This document shows, piece by piece, positions 13,310 to 22,500 of a DNA stretch of 64,000 bases; the first letter of the stretch is position 1, and the number at the start of each line of letters is the position of its first letter. A program made the position numbers and the translations under genes. Source of the stretch: Methylomonas methanica (GTDB lineage: Bacteria > Pseudomonadota > Gammaproteobacteria > Methylococcales > Methylomonadaceae); assembly GCA_001644045.1 (NCBI GenBank), contig LUUF01000073.1:62001-126000 (forward strand), read 5' to 3'. Below the pieces are notes generated by a model. That model was not told where the DNA came from and searched no databases. It saw nothing but the letters and a program-made list of their open reading frames with translations.

Positions 13310-14410
13310 TTACAATCCCGGAATCCCCATTTGCTGAATCCGCATCGCGTTATCGCCTTCTTCATACGCCAGCAATTTGCCGTCGTGCTGGTAAAGCTTG
13401 AACGCCAGGGCATATGACAGCACCCGAATCGGGTAGTCGCGCGGCAAGGTTTGCAGGTAGGGCTGCATCGTCGCAAAGTCGGTGGCGCCGTATTGCTGCA
13501 TAATGAAGCGCAAGCCGCCGTTGCGCGGCCCAATGTTGTAGGCCAGCAAACCCAAAAACAGGTCGCCGTTCATTTCTTGTAGATAATGCTTAAAGGTGGC
13601 GGCGGCGACATAGGCGTTGTGTTTCGGATCGTTGACTTGCACCTCCTCGACATCCAACTCGTCGGCGGCCTCGCGGGTAATAGCCTTGGGCACGGCGGTG
13701 ATTTGAAACAAGCCTTTGCCGCCATCAAAGCTGTCGCGCGGCATAAACGAGGATTCGGTTGCGGCTATACCCTGCAGCAAATTGATATCGACATCAAACG
13801 CCTTGGCCGCATCCTCGATTGCCGGATTGAAGGCATCGGCGCGCACCATCATTTTCTGCAAGCCGCCGATACCGTGGCGGCGATAAGCGGCATAGACTTG
13901 ATGGGCTAGGGTGACTTTTTCGGCTTCCTGCTTGCCGCCAACCAAGGTACGAAAATGTGTGAACACCGAGGTATAGCCGTCGTGCATCACGAACCAGCCG
14001 GTCGATGCGGCCAAACTGACGGCCAAGGCCGCCGGCAGATATTCCACTCGACCGTGCAACCAGCCGCGTACTCGCGACCAGCCGATCAACAAGGCCGCGA
14101 CCACCAACATCAACATAAGCACGCCCAATGCAAACGGCAGCAAACTGGTAAAAAAACCGGGGCCGGACAACCAACTGGCGGAATAACCCAACAGGAACAT
14201 CGTTGCTAGTGCCGCCGCGACCACCAGGGCCACGCATTCTAAAGCGATCAACCACCAATTTTGTTTACGCGGCGGCTTGGCTTTGCGGCGCGGCTTGGCG
14301 GGAGACTTCCGACCGTTACCGGCTTTGGCGCGAACGGGTTGCGCCGATCTGGGTTGAGATTTGGCTAGGGTGATAGGCCGAGTCATCGAAAGTAACAAAG
14401 CATGTGGCAT
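13310..14410 (-). CDS. Membrane-anchored lytic transglycosylase (SLT domain)
   Basis: A protein of up to 366 residues; an internal ATG at 14386 is an alternative start. A basic N-terminal tail rich in Lys, Arg and Pro (residues 10-50) precedes two or three membrane spans (about 52-78, 88-110 and 125-145). A periplasmic transglycosylase domain follows from about 190. It shows ATESSF with the catalytic Glu, then GKGLFQI and AYNIGPRNGG, the motif set of family-1-like SLT enzymes that cleave peptidoglycan with 1,6-anhydro product formation. Enzymes of this class usually have a signal peptide or lipobox, so anchoring by several spans with a basic cytoplasmic tail is unusual. It is transcribed away from the YheT gene. 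Confidence 0.82.
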   Translation of the reverse strand: MPHALLLSMTRPITLAKSQPRSAQPVRAKAGNGRKSPAKPRRKAKPPRKQNWWLIALECVALVVAAALATMFLLGYSASWLSGPGFFTSLLPFALGVLMLMLVVAALLIGWSRVRGWLHGRVEYLPAALAVSLAASTGWFVMHDGYTSVFTHFRTLVGGKQEAEKVTLAHQVYAAYRRHGIGGLQKMMVRADAFNPAIEDAAKAFDVDINLLQGIAATESSFMPRDSFDGGKGLFQITAVPKAITREAADELDVEEVQVNDPKHNAYVAAATFKHYLQEMNGDLFLGLLAYNIGPRNGGLRFIMQQYGATDFATMQPYLQTLPRDYPIRVLSYALAFKLYQHDGKLLAYEEGDNAMRIQQMGIPGL

Positions 14411-14542
14411 TAATCCGAAAAAATCGAGATTGGCGACGGCGAAAATCCGGCCGTAAAGACTAGCGCTGGCGTTTGGCGATACAGACGGTATATTCCTATG
14501 ACCAATAACGTCCTATAACTACTATAAAGCAGGTCCACAACG

Positions 14543-15541
14543 ATGCACAACGCCTTCCGCCCGGCCTGGTGGCTGAACAGTCCGCATTTGCAGACGATCT
14601 ATCCGGCGTTTCTGCGGCGCATATCGCCGCCGGCCGGTGTCCGCCGCGAGCGATTGGAAACGCCGGACGGCGACTTTCTGGACCTCGATTGGATCGACAA
14701 CGGCGACAGGCCGCTGGCGATTCTGCTGCACGGCCTGGCGGGTAGCAGCCGCTCCGGTTACATCCAAGGTTTGCAACACAGCTTACTGGCCGCGGGCCTT
14801 GCCAGCGTGGCGCTGAATTTTCGCGGTTGCAGCGGCGAGATGAACCGGATGGCGCGTTGCTACCATTCCGGCGAAACCGAAGACATCGACTTTTTGTATA
14901 ACACCTTGCGCCGGCGTTTTCCGAATCGAGCAATGGCGGCGATAGGTTTTTCCCTGGGCGGCAACGTGTTACTAAAATGGCTGGGCGAGCAAGGCGATAA
15001 GCTTGAATTATCGGCGGCAGTGGCGGTATCGGTACCGCTGCTGTTAAACGAATGTGCCGACAAACTGGATCGCGGTTTCTCGAAACTCTACCGCGACTAT
15101 TTACTGCGCGAGCTGAAACAGTACATGCGCGTTAAACTCCGCCATTTGCAACGCATCGGTCAGCACGAACAAGCCGACAGAATCATCCAACTTGGCGATC
15201 TCTCGGGCATCAAATCCTTTTGGCAATACGACGACAAGGTCGTGGCCGGCCTGCACGGCTTTAAAGACGCCCACGATTACTACCGGCGCAGCAGTTCCCG
15301 GCAATTTTTAAAGCACATCCGCGTACCAACATTGGTATTGCAAGCCAGGGACGATCCGTTCATGACCGAGCGGGTATTGCCGAGCAGCGCAGAGTTATCC
15401 GACCGGGTGCAACTGGAAGTTTGCGCCGGTGGCGGGCATGTGGGGTTTGTGGGTGGAGCGTTGTTTAGGCCGGAGTATTGGGTGGAGGAGCGGATTGGCG
15501 CATTTTTGCGACAACACCAGCCATCCGCAACGGCCAGGTAA
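14543..15541 (+). CDS. YheT-family alpha/beta hydrolase
   Basis: A 332-residue hydrolase whose N-terminus (FRPAWWLNSPHLQTIYP) is diagnostic of the YheT / human ABHD1-3 family. The oxyanion-hole motif LLHGLAGSS lies near residue 75. The nucleophile elbow GFSLGGN gives Ser137, an acid is present in QARDDPFM, and His299 sits in GGGHVGF. The length is close to E. coli YheT (340). It probably hydrolyses an acyl ester of a lipid-like compound, but the substrate is unknown for bacterial members. It stands alone; the upstream gap is shared with the divergent transglycosylase gene. Confidence 0.88.
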   Translation: MHNAFRPAWWLNSPHLQTIYPAFLRRISPPAGVRRERLETPDGDFLDLDWIDNGDRPLAILLHGLAGSSRSGYIQGLQHSLLAAGLASVALNFRGCSGEMNRMARCYHSGETEDIDFLYNTLRRRFPNRAMAAIGFSLGGNVLLKWLGEQGDKLELSAAVAVSVPLLLNECADKLDRGFSKLYRDYLLRELKQYMRVKLRHLQRIGQHEQADRIIQLGDLSGIKSFWQYDDKVVAGLHGFKDAHDYYRRSSSRQFLKHIRVPTLVLQARDDPFMTERVLPSSAELSDRVQLEVCAGGGHVGFVGGALFRPEYWVEERIGAFLRQHQPSATAR

Positions 15542-15578
15542 AATACCCTGGCGGTAAAGCCTGAAGCCGACTCGGCAC

Positions 15579-15998
15579 CTAAGGTCGCTTTCTTCCCTTA
15601 TTCCGATGATAAGTCAAGGCCGCGGCGATACAAATTGACAGGCTATCCATGTCGACGTCTTCAGTTTCTTGAAAGACAATCGCCCGATTGCCTTCGTATT
15701 TAAACTGGTGCGGAAAAAGCGTCCGAAAGGCTTCAACCAAATTCGTTGTGCAAATGAAATACATTGCATATTGGGTCGGATGTGATTTCTTCCATGCCAG
15801 TCTGACGGTGCTTCCGTGTCCGGTTTCGGCGGTAATATAAGCAGGTTCGCCCCACTTTAAAGTTTCCTCCAGCTGTCCAGCACCCTGGCTAGCCGCCACG
15901 GTAAAGATTGCTTCGCGAAGCACCAGCATTTTCCGGCGAACTTCCGGAGGATACGCGTCAAAGACAGCCTTGACGTTCATGGTTAGAAATGGCGTCAT
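15579..15998 (-). CDS. DUF1801 domain protein
   Basis: A 139-residue protein (133 if the ATG at 15980 is used). It matches DUF1801, a YdhG-like fold, with LREAIFTVAA, ETLKWGEPAYI, AMYFICTTNLVEAFRTLFP and the end YEGNRAIVF. Members are small soluble proteins of unknown biochemical role, distantly like the iron chaperone frataxin/CyaY fold. No signal peptide or membrane span. Neither start candidate has a clear Shine-Dalgarno. It is converging with the YheT gene, with 37 bases between the two stops. Confidence 0.75.
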   Translation of the reverse strand: MTPFLTMNVKAVFDAYPPEVRRKMLVLREAIFTVAASQGAGQLEETLKWGEPAYITAETGHGSTVRLAWKKSHPTQYAMYFICTTNLVEAFRTLFPHQFKYEGNRAIVFQETEDVDMDSLSICIAAALTYHRNKGRKRP

Positions 15999-16176
15999 AC
16001 AGGGCGAGGAACCTCGGAATTGTCGGATTAATTAGCGCCGCGCCAATGCCGTCAACTTAAGCTAAAAACAAAAGCTAGACATCCAACCGATATAAGGCAT
16101 CAAAATAGCTACTCAATCTGGGTTCGGAGAGATTTCTGCCGAAGCAGTTATGGTCAATCAATGTTACTCGCCAACG

Positions 16177-16362
16177 CTAAAGCTCATCTCCCACCAACGG
16201 CTCACGCCTAGGCACCTTAGCCAAAACGGCCTGAAAAGCGGCTTTGTCGGCTCGCTCGGCACGGGCCCGCAATGAATTGATGATCGATACGCCCTTTTTA
16301 CTCGCCAGTTCTTTGATGTAGCAAAGCACGAAGTCCGGCAAACTTAAATTCAATATCTTCAT
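16177..16362 (-). CDS. Small ribbon-helix-helix antitoxin-like protein without its toxin
   Basis: A 61-residue protein beginning MKILNLSLPDFVLCYIKELA, a strand-helix pattern like the N-terminus of ParD/CopG-type ribbon-helix-helix antitoxins. A charged, Ala-rich C-terminal tail follows (ERADKAAFQAVLAKVPRREP), of the kind that wraps a toxin. No toxin gene follows: within 180 bases only short frames are open. One of these, in phase directly after the stop, encodes about 30 residues (LIDHNCFGRNLSEPR) and could be debris. I read it as an orphan antitoxin or the relic of a toxin-antitoxin pair. It could also be a spurious frame. Confidence 0.4.
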   Translation of the reverse strand: MKILNLSLPDFVLCYIKELASKKGVSIINSLRARAERADKAAFQAVLAKVPRREPLVGDEL

Positions 16363-16532
16363 AGCGAACGCTCAGACAAGATTTTGTGATTGCGAAATTT
16401 TAAGTGGAATCTATCTGAAACGGCAAAACCCTTTAAATTGAAAGAACCAATGGTATACAAATTCACTATTTCCCGTCCAAATGCAAGGAACTGCATCAGG
16501 GCCTTAGCCAATAAACCTCGCCAAGTAGCTTT

Positions 16533-16979
16533 ATGATTACCAACCACTCCCAAGTCCTGTTCCTCTGCACCGGCAACTATTACCGCAGCCGGTTTGCCGA
16601 GTATTTGTTCAATCATCATGCGCCGGAATACGAATTGCCATGGCGAGCGTTTTCGCGCGGACTGGCTATCGAGTTGCTGAAGGACGATGCCGGGCCGATT
16701 TCGCCGCACACCCGGCACGGCTTGGCCTTGCGGGAGATTCCCATCGAGCCCATCCGCGCGCCGATTGCACTGACTGAACAGGATTTGACCACAGCCCGGC
16801 ATATCGTCGCCTTGAAGCAGACCGAGCATAAACCCTTGCTGCATAGCCGTTTCCCGGACTGGGTGGAACGCGTGGAATACTGGCAAGTGGACGACATAGA
16901 AGACGCCCATCCGAGCGAAGCCTTGCCGCAGATAGAAACTGCGGTATTGGCTTTGCTGCGGCGCTTGGGCAACGTTTAG
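16533..16979 (+). CDS. Low-molecular-weight protein tyrosine phosphatase family protein
   Basis: A 148-residue protein with the phosphatase P-loop near the N-terminus. VLFLCTGNYYRSR contains the C(X)5R(S) signature with catalytic Cys12 and Arg18. The typical C-terminal DP general-acid loop is replaced by VDDIEDAHP around residues 125-135, which still supplies an Asp. The protein could therefore be an active phosphatase or an arsenate-reductase-like relative. ArsC-type enzymes carry additional conserved cysteines that are not seen here. It is a single gene; a perfect 23-base palindrome follows 60 bases after its stop. Confidence 0.72.
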   Translation: MITNHSQVLFLCTGNYYRSRFAEYLFNHHAPEYELPWRAFSRGLAIELLKDDAGPISPHTRHGLALREIPIEPIRAPIALTEQDLTTARHIVALKQTEHKPLLHSRFPDWVERVEYWQVDDIEDAHPSEALPQIETAVLALLRRLGNV

Positions 16980-17039
16980 CCGCGTAAATACGGTTGTAGG
17001 AACTTGTCAGCTCAACGCCACTCTTTTAGCAAACGGCAA

Positions 17040-17062
17040 TAACACAGCGCGGCGCTGTGTTA
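17040..17062. repeat. Perfect 23-bp palindrome upstream of moaA
   Basis: Arms of 11 bases (TAACACAGCGC / GCGCTGTGTTA) are symmetrical around one central base, followed by a T/C-rich run. It lies between the phosphatase gene and moaA. It may be the phosphatase terminator (a hairpin with a loop opened to 3-5 bases) or an operator for moaA. The sequence alone does not decide. Confidence 0.6.
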
Positions 17063-17096
17063 CTATTTTCCTCTTTTCTTTTTCTGTTTGAATGTA

Positions 17097-18101
17097 ATGG
17101 CGCCTAGCAAACCGTTGCAACTGATAGACCGCTTCGGCAGAGTGGTCAACTACCTGCGGGTATCGATTACCGACCGCTGCGATTTTCGCTGCGTATACTG
17201 CATGGCCGAAGACATGGTGTTTCTGCCGCGCAGCCAGATCCTTAGCCTGGAGGAAATCCGTTTTATCTGCGAAACCTTCATCGAGCTGGGCGTGGGCAAA
17301 ATCAGGATTACCGGCGGCGAACCGCTGGTGCGCAAGGGCGCGTTAGGCTTGTTGCACGACCTGGGACGCGTGCCTGGCTTGAACGAACTGGTATTGACCA
17401 GCAACGGTTCTCACTTGGCCGAGATGGCCGACGACTTAAAAGCCGCCGGCGTAAAACGCATCAACATCAGCCTGGATACCTTGGACCCGGCCAAATTCAA
17501 GGAACTGACCCGCACCGGCGATTTAGCGCAAGTGCTGAGAGGCATAGAAAAAGCTCGAACGGCAGGTTTCCAACGCATCAAACTGAACGCGGTGATCCTG
17601 AAAAACCGTAATCATCAAGAAGTCTGCGATCTGGTGCAATTTGCCGTCGAGCATGGCATAGACATCAGTTTTATCGAGGAAATGCCGCTGGGGACGGTAA
17701 ACAACCATCATCGCGGCGACGCTTTTTATCCCAGCGATTTGATCCGGCAGGACTTGCAGCAGCGCTTTATGCTGGAAGCCGTCGCCGACTCGACCGGCGG
17801 GCCATCGGCTTATTACCGGGTGGCGGGCAGCGATAGCAAAGTCGGCTTTATCTCGCCGCACAGCGCCAATTTCTGCGGCACCTGCAACCGGGTGCGCCTG
17901 ACCGCCGAGGGCCGTCTGCTGCTGTGTCTGGGTAACGAACATTCGGTCGATCTGAAACAGATTGTCAGAGAACATCCCGGCGACAAAGCCTTGCTGAAAC
18001 AAGCCATTGTCGAAGCCATGCAAAGCAAACCCGAAAAACACGAATTCAACATTCACGAACAGCCGGTGATTTTGCGGCACATGAACGCTACCGGCGGCTG
18101 A
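17097..18101 (+). CDS. moaA: GTP 3',8-cyclase MoaA
   Basis: A 334-residue radical-SAM enzyme that, with MoaC, turns GTP into cyclic pyranopterin monophosphate in molybdenum cofactor synthesis. The N-terminal 4Fe-4S site CDFRCVYC gives Cys28, Cys32 and Cys35. The SAM-binding ITGGEPLVR follows. The second C-terminal cluster is CGTCNRVRLTAEGRLLLC. The protein ends in Gly-Gly, which is essential in the family. ATG at 17097 is preferred over an in-frame TTG at 17088; neither has a good Shine-Dalgarno. Other moa genes are not in the window, so moaA stands apart from them. The downstream HNH gene begins 15 bases later. Confidence 0.96.
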   Translation: MAPSKPLQLIDRFGRVVNYLRVSITDRCDFRCVYCMAEDMVFLPRSQILSLEEIRFICETFIELGVGKIRITGGEPLVRKGALGLLHDLGRVPGLNELVLTSNGSHLAEMADDLKAAGVKRINISLDTLDPAKFKELTRTGDLAQVLRGIEKARTAGFQRIKLNAVILKNRNHQEVCDLVQFAVEHGIDISFIEEMPLGTVNNHHRGDAFYPSDLIRQDLQQRFMLEAVADSTGGPSAYYRVAGSDSKVGFISPHSANFCGTCNRVRLTAEGRLLLCLGNEHSVDLKQIVREHPGDKALLKQAIVEAMQSKPEKHEFNIHEQPVILRHMNATGG

Positions 18102-18116
18102 ACAACGGAGGACCTC

Positions 18117-18476
18117 ATGTCGGATAACAAAGCCTATCACATCGTCGCCGAAGCCCGGCGCTACAAGGAAGAGCGGGAAAAAGGCTACCGCGAGCAAGCG
18201 TTGAAACTCTATCCCTGGATTTGCGGACGCTGTTCACGGGAGTTCGATCATAAAAATCTGCGCGAGCTGACCGTACACCACGTCAATCACGATCACGACC
18301 ACAATCCGCCCGACGGCAGTAACTGGGAGTTGCTGTGCCTGTATTGCCACGACAACGAACACCAACGCTACGAAGAGCATGTGCGTTACGGCGGCAAGGC
18401 CACCTCGGACGGCAAGGCGCCGGTGGCGACCTTCAACCCCTTTGCCGATCTGAAAAACCTGATGAAAAAAGATTGA
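18117..18476 (+). CDS. yajD: HNH nuclease-fold protein, YajD-like
   Basis: A 119-residue protein. It carries two zinc-binding CxxC motifs (CGRC near residue 41 and CLYC near 81) around a central VHHVNHDHDHNP (His-rich) and a terminal CHDNEH, the layout of HNH endonucleases and specifically of E. coli YajD (115 residues). A strong ribosome site (GGAGGACCTC) precedes the ATG. The stop overlaps the start of tag (TGATG). The pairing with a DNA alkylation repair gene suggests a nucleic-acid role, but the true activity of YajD is not established. Confidence 0.85.
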   Translation: MSDNKAYHIVAEARRYKEEREKGYREQALKLYPWICGRCSREFDHKNLRELTVHHVNHDHDHNPPDGSNWELLCLYCHDNEHQRYEEHVRYGGKATSDGKAPVATFNPFADLKNLMKKD

Positions 18477-19054
18477 TGTCAAACAAATGCGTTTGGGCGC
18501 TAGGCAGCGGCAACGAAGAGCATTATCACGATCACGAATGGGGCGTGCCGCTGCACGACGAGCAAAAGCTGTTCGAGTTTCTGGTGCTGGAAGGCGCACA
18601 AGCCGGCCTCAGCTGGCGCACCATACTCGATAAACGCGAGGCTTATCGCGCCGCTTTCGATTATTTCGATCCGGTTAAGGTCGCCGGTTACGATCACAAG
18701 AAACTAGCATCATTGCTACAAAATCCCGGTATCGTCAAAAACCGCCTGAAAATTGAATCCGCGGTAAGCAATGCCCAGGCTTTTTTACGGGTGCAACAGG
18801 AATTCGGCGGCTTCGATCACTACATCTGGCGCTTTGTCGATGGTGAAACGCGGCAAAATCATTGGCTTAGCCATAGTCAAATACCGGCCTTTTCACCCGA
18901 ATCGGTCAGCATGTGCAAAGACCTGCAAAAGCGCGGCTTTAAATTTGTCGGCAAAACCATCTGCTATGCTTATATGCAGGCGGTGGGCATGGTCAACGAT
19001 CACACCGTCGATTGTTTCCGCCACTCGCAACTGATAGCCACCACAACACCATGA
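18476..19054 (+). CDS. tag: DNA-3-methyladenine glycosylase I
   Basis: A 192-residue enzyme that excises 3-methyladenine from alkylated DNA. The N-terminus NKCVWALGSGNEEHYHDHEWG corresponds to the CxW...YHDxEWG start of Tag and supplies a zinc-ligand Cys and His. The substrate-pocket motif LEGAQAGLSW follows near residue 40. The C-terminal NDHTVDCFRH gives the remaining zinc-binding His and Cys. The ATG overlaps the HNH gene stop (TGATG), and its own stop overlaps the next ATG (ATGA), so three genes are translationally linked. Length fits the family (about 187 in E. coli). Confidence 0.94.
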   Translation: MSNKCVWALGSGNEEHYHDHEWGVPLHDEQKLFEFLVLEGAQAGLSWRTILDKREAYRAAFDYFDPVKVAGYDHKKLASLLQNPGIVKNRLKIESAVSNAQAFLRVQQEFGGFDHYIWRFVDGETRQNHWLSHSQIPAFSPESVSMCKDLQKRGFKFVGKTICYAYMQAVGMVNDHTVDCFRHSQLIATTTP

Positions 19055-19530
19055 GTTCAGAACCGCTCGCCGCCGATTACCGGACTTTAATTGCCAATAG
19101 CCAAAGTCTGATAATCGCCAGCAGTTCGGAGTCCGGGGTAGCCGAAGTCAGTTATGCGCCGTTTCTGGACTATCAAAACACTTTTTACATCTATGTCAGC
19201 CAATTGGCCCGGCATACCGGCAATATGCTGCAACAACGCCGGGCATCCATCATGTTTATCGAACCTGAGGCCGAAGCAGCCAACCCGTTTGCCAGACGCC
19301 GCTTGGTATTGGAGTGTGCCGTCGATGAAATCGAAAAATTGGAAGCAACATACGCACAGTTGTTAGATATGCTGCAAGACCGGTTCGGCGAAACAGTCGC
19401 CGTTTTACGCGTGCTGGCGGATTTTCATTTACTGGCACTGACGCCCGTGCGCGGCCAATATGTCGCCGGCTTCGGCAAAGCATTTAGCATCCATGTCGAA
19501 AATGGCGTTCTGTTACCTGCCAGCCAATAA
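19051..19530 (+). CDS. HugZ-like pyridoxamine-phosphate-oxidase-fold protein
   Basis: A 159-residue split-barrel protein. SLIIASSSESGVAEVSYAPF is the strand pair typical of the HugZ/HutZ heme-utilisation family. QLARHTGNMLQQRRASIMFIE and ARRRLVLEC match the flavin/heme-cleft region. The end LTPVRGQYVAGFGKAF is a common HugZ ending. Characterised members bind or degrade heme; others bind FMN. The start at 19051 overlaps the tag stop (ATGA). The upstream in-frame extension to 19012 is inside tag and is rejected. Confidence 0.78.
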   Translation: MSSEPLAADYRTLIANSQSLIIASSSESGVAEVSYAPFLDYQNTFYIYVSQLARHTGNMLQQRRASIMFIEPEAEAANPFARRRLVLECAVDEIEKLEATYAQLLDMLQDRFGETVAVLRVLADFHLLALTPVRGQYVAGFGKAFSIHVENGVLLPASQ

Positions 19531-19580
19531 AGCGACTTTTTCACTGTCCTCGGCCATGACAAGAGTATGCCTGCTTAATC

Positions 19581-22500
19581 ATGTCAGCTTCCTTTAGACT
19601 CTTCCTGATCAACGGCGCGTTGGCCCTGGCGTATTTTGCCGGCGGTTATTTGGGGCATCAGCTGGCGATGCCGCCCAGCCATGCCAGCCCAATCTGGCCT
19701 TCAGCAGGCATCGCGCTGGCCGCGTTGCTCGGTTACGGCCCCAGAATATTGCCGGGCCTACTCATCGGTACGCTATGTACGCAAATTTACGCTTTTTGGG
19801 ATCTGGCCACCGCAGAGGATTGGTTTACACCGATTTGGGTAGGCTCTGCCGCCAGCGTCGGCGCCATCGCCCAACCCTTGCTCGGCGCGGCCTTGATCAA
19901 CCGCTGGATAGGCAAACATAATCCGCTGATGGAAGACCGGCACATCGTCTGGTTTTTCTTGCTGGCCATTGCCAGTTGCTTAATATCGGCTAGTGTCGGC
20001 ACCAGTTTTCTATACATTTTCGATACTATCGATGCCGGAGAATTCGGCCTGAATTGGTGTACCTGGTGGATAGGCGATGCGATAGGCACGGTGATCTTTG
20101 CGCCCTTGCTGCTGCTGTTTATCGGCACACCCCGCCATATCTGGCGGCAGCGGCAAAAATTCGTGGCCTATCCCTTATCGATCTCGCTGTTGCTGGTGAT
20201 TGTCGCCTTTGTCTACAGCCGCAGCATGGAAAATCAGCGCATCGACGAGTTGCTCGAAAACCAGGTGAACCTGACCCATACCAACCTCCAGGAACATTTC
20301 GGCGACGACATTCTGAATAATCAGCTGCTAAAAGCCTTATTCGACAGCTCGGAATCGGTCAATCCTAACGAGTTCAGGCTATTTGCCCATACCATTTTCA
20401 CCAAACATCCCGAGTTGGAGGCGTTGGAATGGATCCCCAGAATCAACGCCGATGAGCGCGCCGCATTCGAACGCCAAACAGAAACAAGCATCCGCGAACA
20501 GGCCCCTAACCAACAATTGATTCCCGCCGGCAAACGCAACGTTTATTTACCCATTGCCTATTCGTTCGGCAACCAGCAGAACATAGGCTTCGATGTCGCC
20601 AGCAATCAACAACTATTGGCGGCGATTAATAAAGCGATTGCTACCGGCGAAACGGTGGTTACGGCCGGTATCGTCTGCAGCGACAATCAACCCGGGTTTG
20701 CCATCTATTCGCCGGTTTATCTCAAAGGAAAATTGCTTAACACCAGCGCCCAGCGCCAGCAATTTTTTGTGGGCTTGGTCGCCAACGTTTTTAAATTAAG
20801 CAGCGAAGTTCAGGAGCTGTCCGCACGCTTGCAAAGCATACAGTTGTCGGTAGCCATCTATGATCAAGACCAGCTGTTATACAGTAGCGCTCGCGAAGGC
20901 CCTGAATTGAAAACGCATTATTCCCCTCCCATAAGACGACAAGCGCTAGCCGTCGCCGACCGGAGCTGGACGCTTGAATATCAACCCTTGCCGGAGTTTT
21001 ATACGCAACAACATTCCTGGACGGTTTGGTGGCTGCTTTCCGGGAGTTTTTTGCTCTGCGGCCTGACCGGCTTCGGCTTAATGCTGATGAGCGGACGTAC
21101 CGCCCGCATCGAGGATCTAGTGGCCTTGAAAACCCGAGACTTATTGCGCAGCAATCAGGCCCTGAACACCGAGATCGAACGCCGCAAACAACAGGAAAAC
21201 GAACTCCGCATAGCCGCGACTACGTTCCAGTCGCACGAGGCCATTATCGTCACCGATGCCAGTGGTGCGATCTTGCGCGTCAACAACGCCTTCAACAAAA
21301 TCACCGGCTACAGCGCGGAAGAAGTGATTGGCCGCCAGCCGGATTTTCTGTCATCAGCCCACCAAGCACCCGGATTTATTCAAACCTTGATCCAGGCCTT
21401 GGCCAGGGATAACCAATGGCAGGGCGAAATTTTGAATCGGCGCAAGAATGGCGACGTATTTCCGGAATGGCTAACGGTTACCGGCGTTAGGGACGAACAA
21501 GACCGTTTACTCAATTATGTGGCGATTTTTTCCGACATCAGCGAGCAAAAAGCCGCCGAGCGGGAAATCCATGAACTGGCATTTTACGACCCGCTTACCG
21601 GCTTGCCAAACCGGCGTTTGCTGCTGGACCGCCTGAAACAGGAAATCGCCGCCGCCAAACGTCAAAGTTATTACGGCTCGCTGTTTTTTCTGGATTTGGA
21701 CCACTTCAAAACCCTGAACGATTCGCGCGGCCATCAAGTGGGCGACGAATTGCTGATTCAGGTTGCCCAACGCCTCAAATCCATTATCCGCGACGAAGAT
21801 ACCGCTTGCCGGCTGGGCGGCGACGAATTTATCGTGATGGTGCCGGGCCGCTACTCGCAACTGTCGCAAGCGACCAGTCATGCCGCAATGCTGGCGGAAA
21901 AAATCCTGCACACCATCAATCTACCTTTCACGGTACAGGGCAGCGAACATCATTTTTCCACCAGCATAGGCGTTACCTTATTTCCCGAGGTCGCCGAGCA
22001 GCCGGAAGCGGTGATTCAACAAGCCGATACCGCGATGTACCGGGCCAAGGAAAGCGGCCGAAACGGCATCAGTTTTTATCGACCGTCGATGCAGGAAACC
22101 GCCGACCGCCGCTTGACCTTGGAAAAAGAGATACGCCAGGCGCTGAAACAACGGCAGTTTTTACTGCACTACCAGGCGCAGGTCGATCACCTCGGCAAGG
22201 TGGTCAGTGCCGAAGCGCTGATCCGCTGGCAGCATCCGGAAAAAGGCATGGTCTCGCCGGCAGAGTTTATCCCGATTGCCGAAGATACCCAGTTGATTCT
22301 GCCGATAGGCGAATGGGTAATGCGCGAGGCCTGCCGGCAAATCAAAGTATGGGACGCACAGAATCTGCCTATTCACCATGTGGCGGTTAACGTAAGTTCC
22401 CGACAATTCCGCCAAGCCGATTTCGTCGATCAGGTTAAACGCATTTTGGTAGACGCCGAACTGCCGGCCGAACGCCTGGTCATCGAATTGACCGAAGGCT

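Noticed and set aside
16359..16910. A minus-strand frame of 183 residues overlapping the phosphatase gene
   Set aside because: The plus-strand P-loop CTGNYYRS is clear; the antisense frame shows no family sequence.
17523..18197. A 224-residue minus-strand frame opposite moaA
   Set aside because: The plus strand carries MoaA with all cluster cysteines; the opposite frame has no protein-like features.
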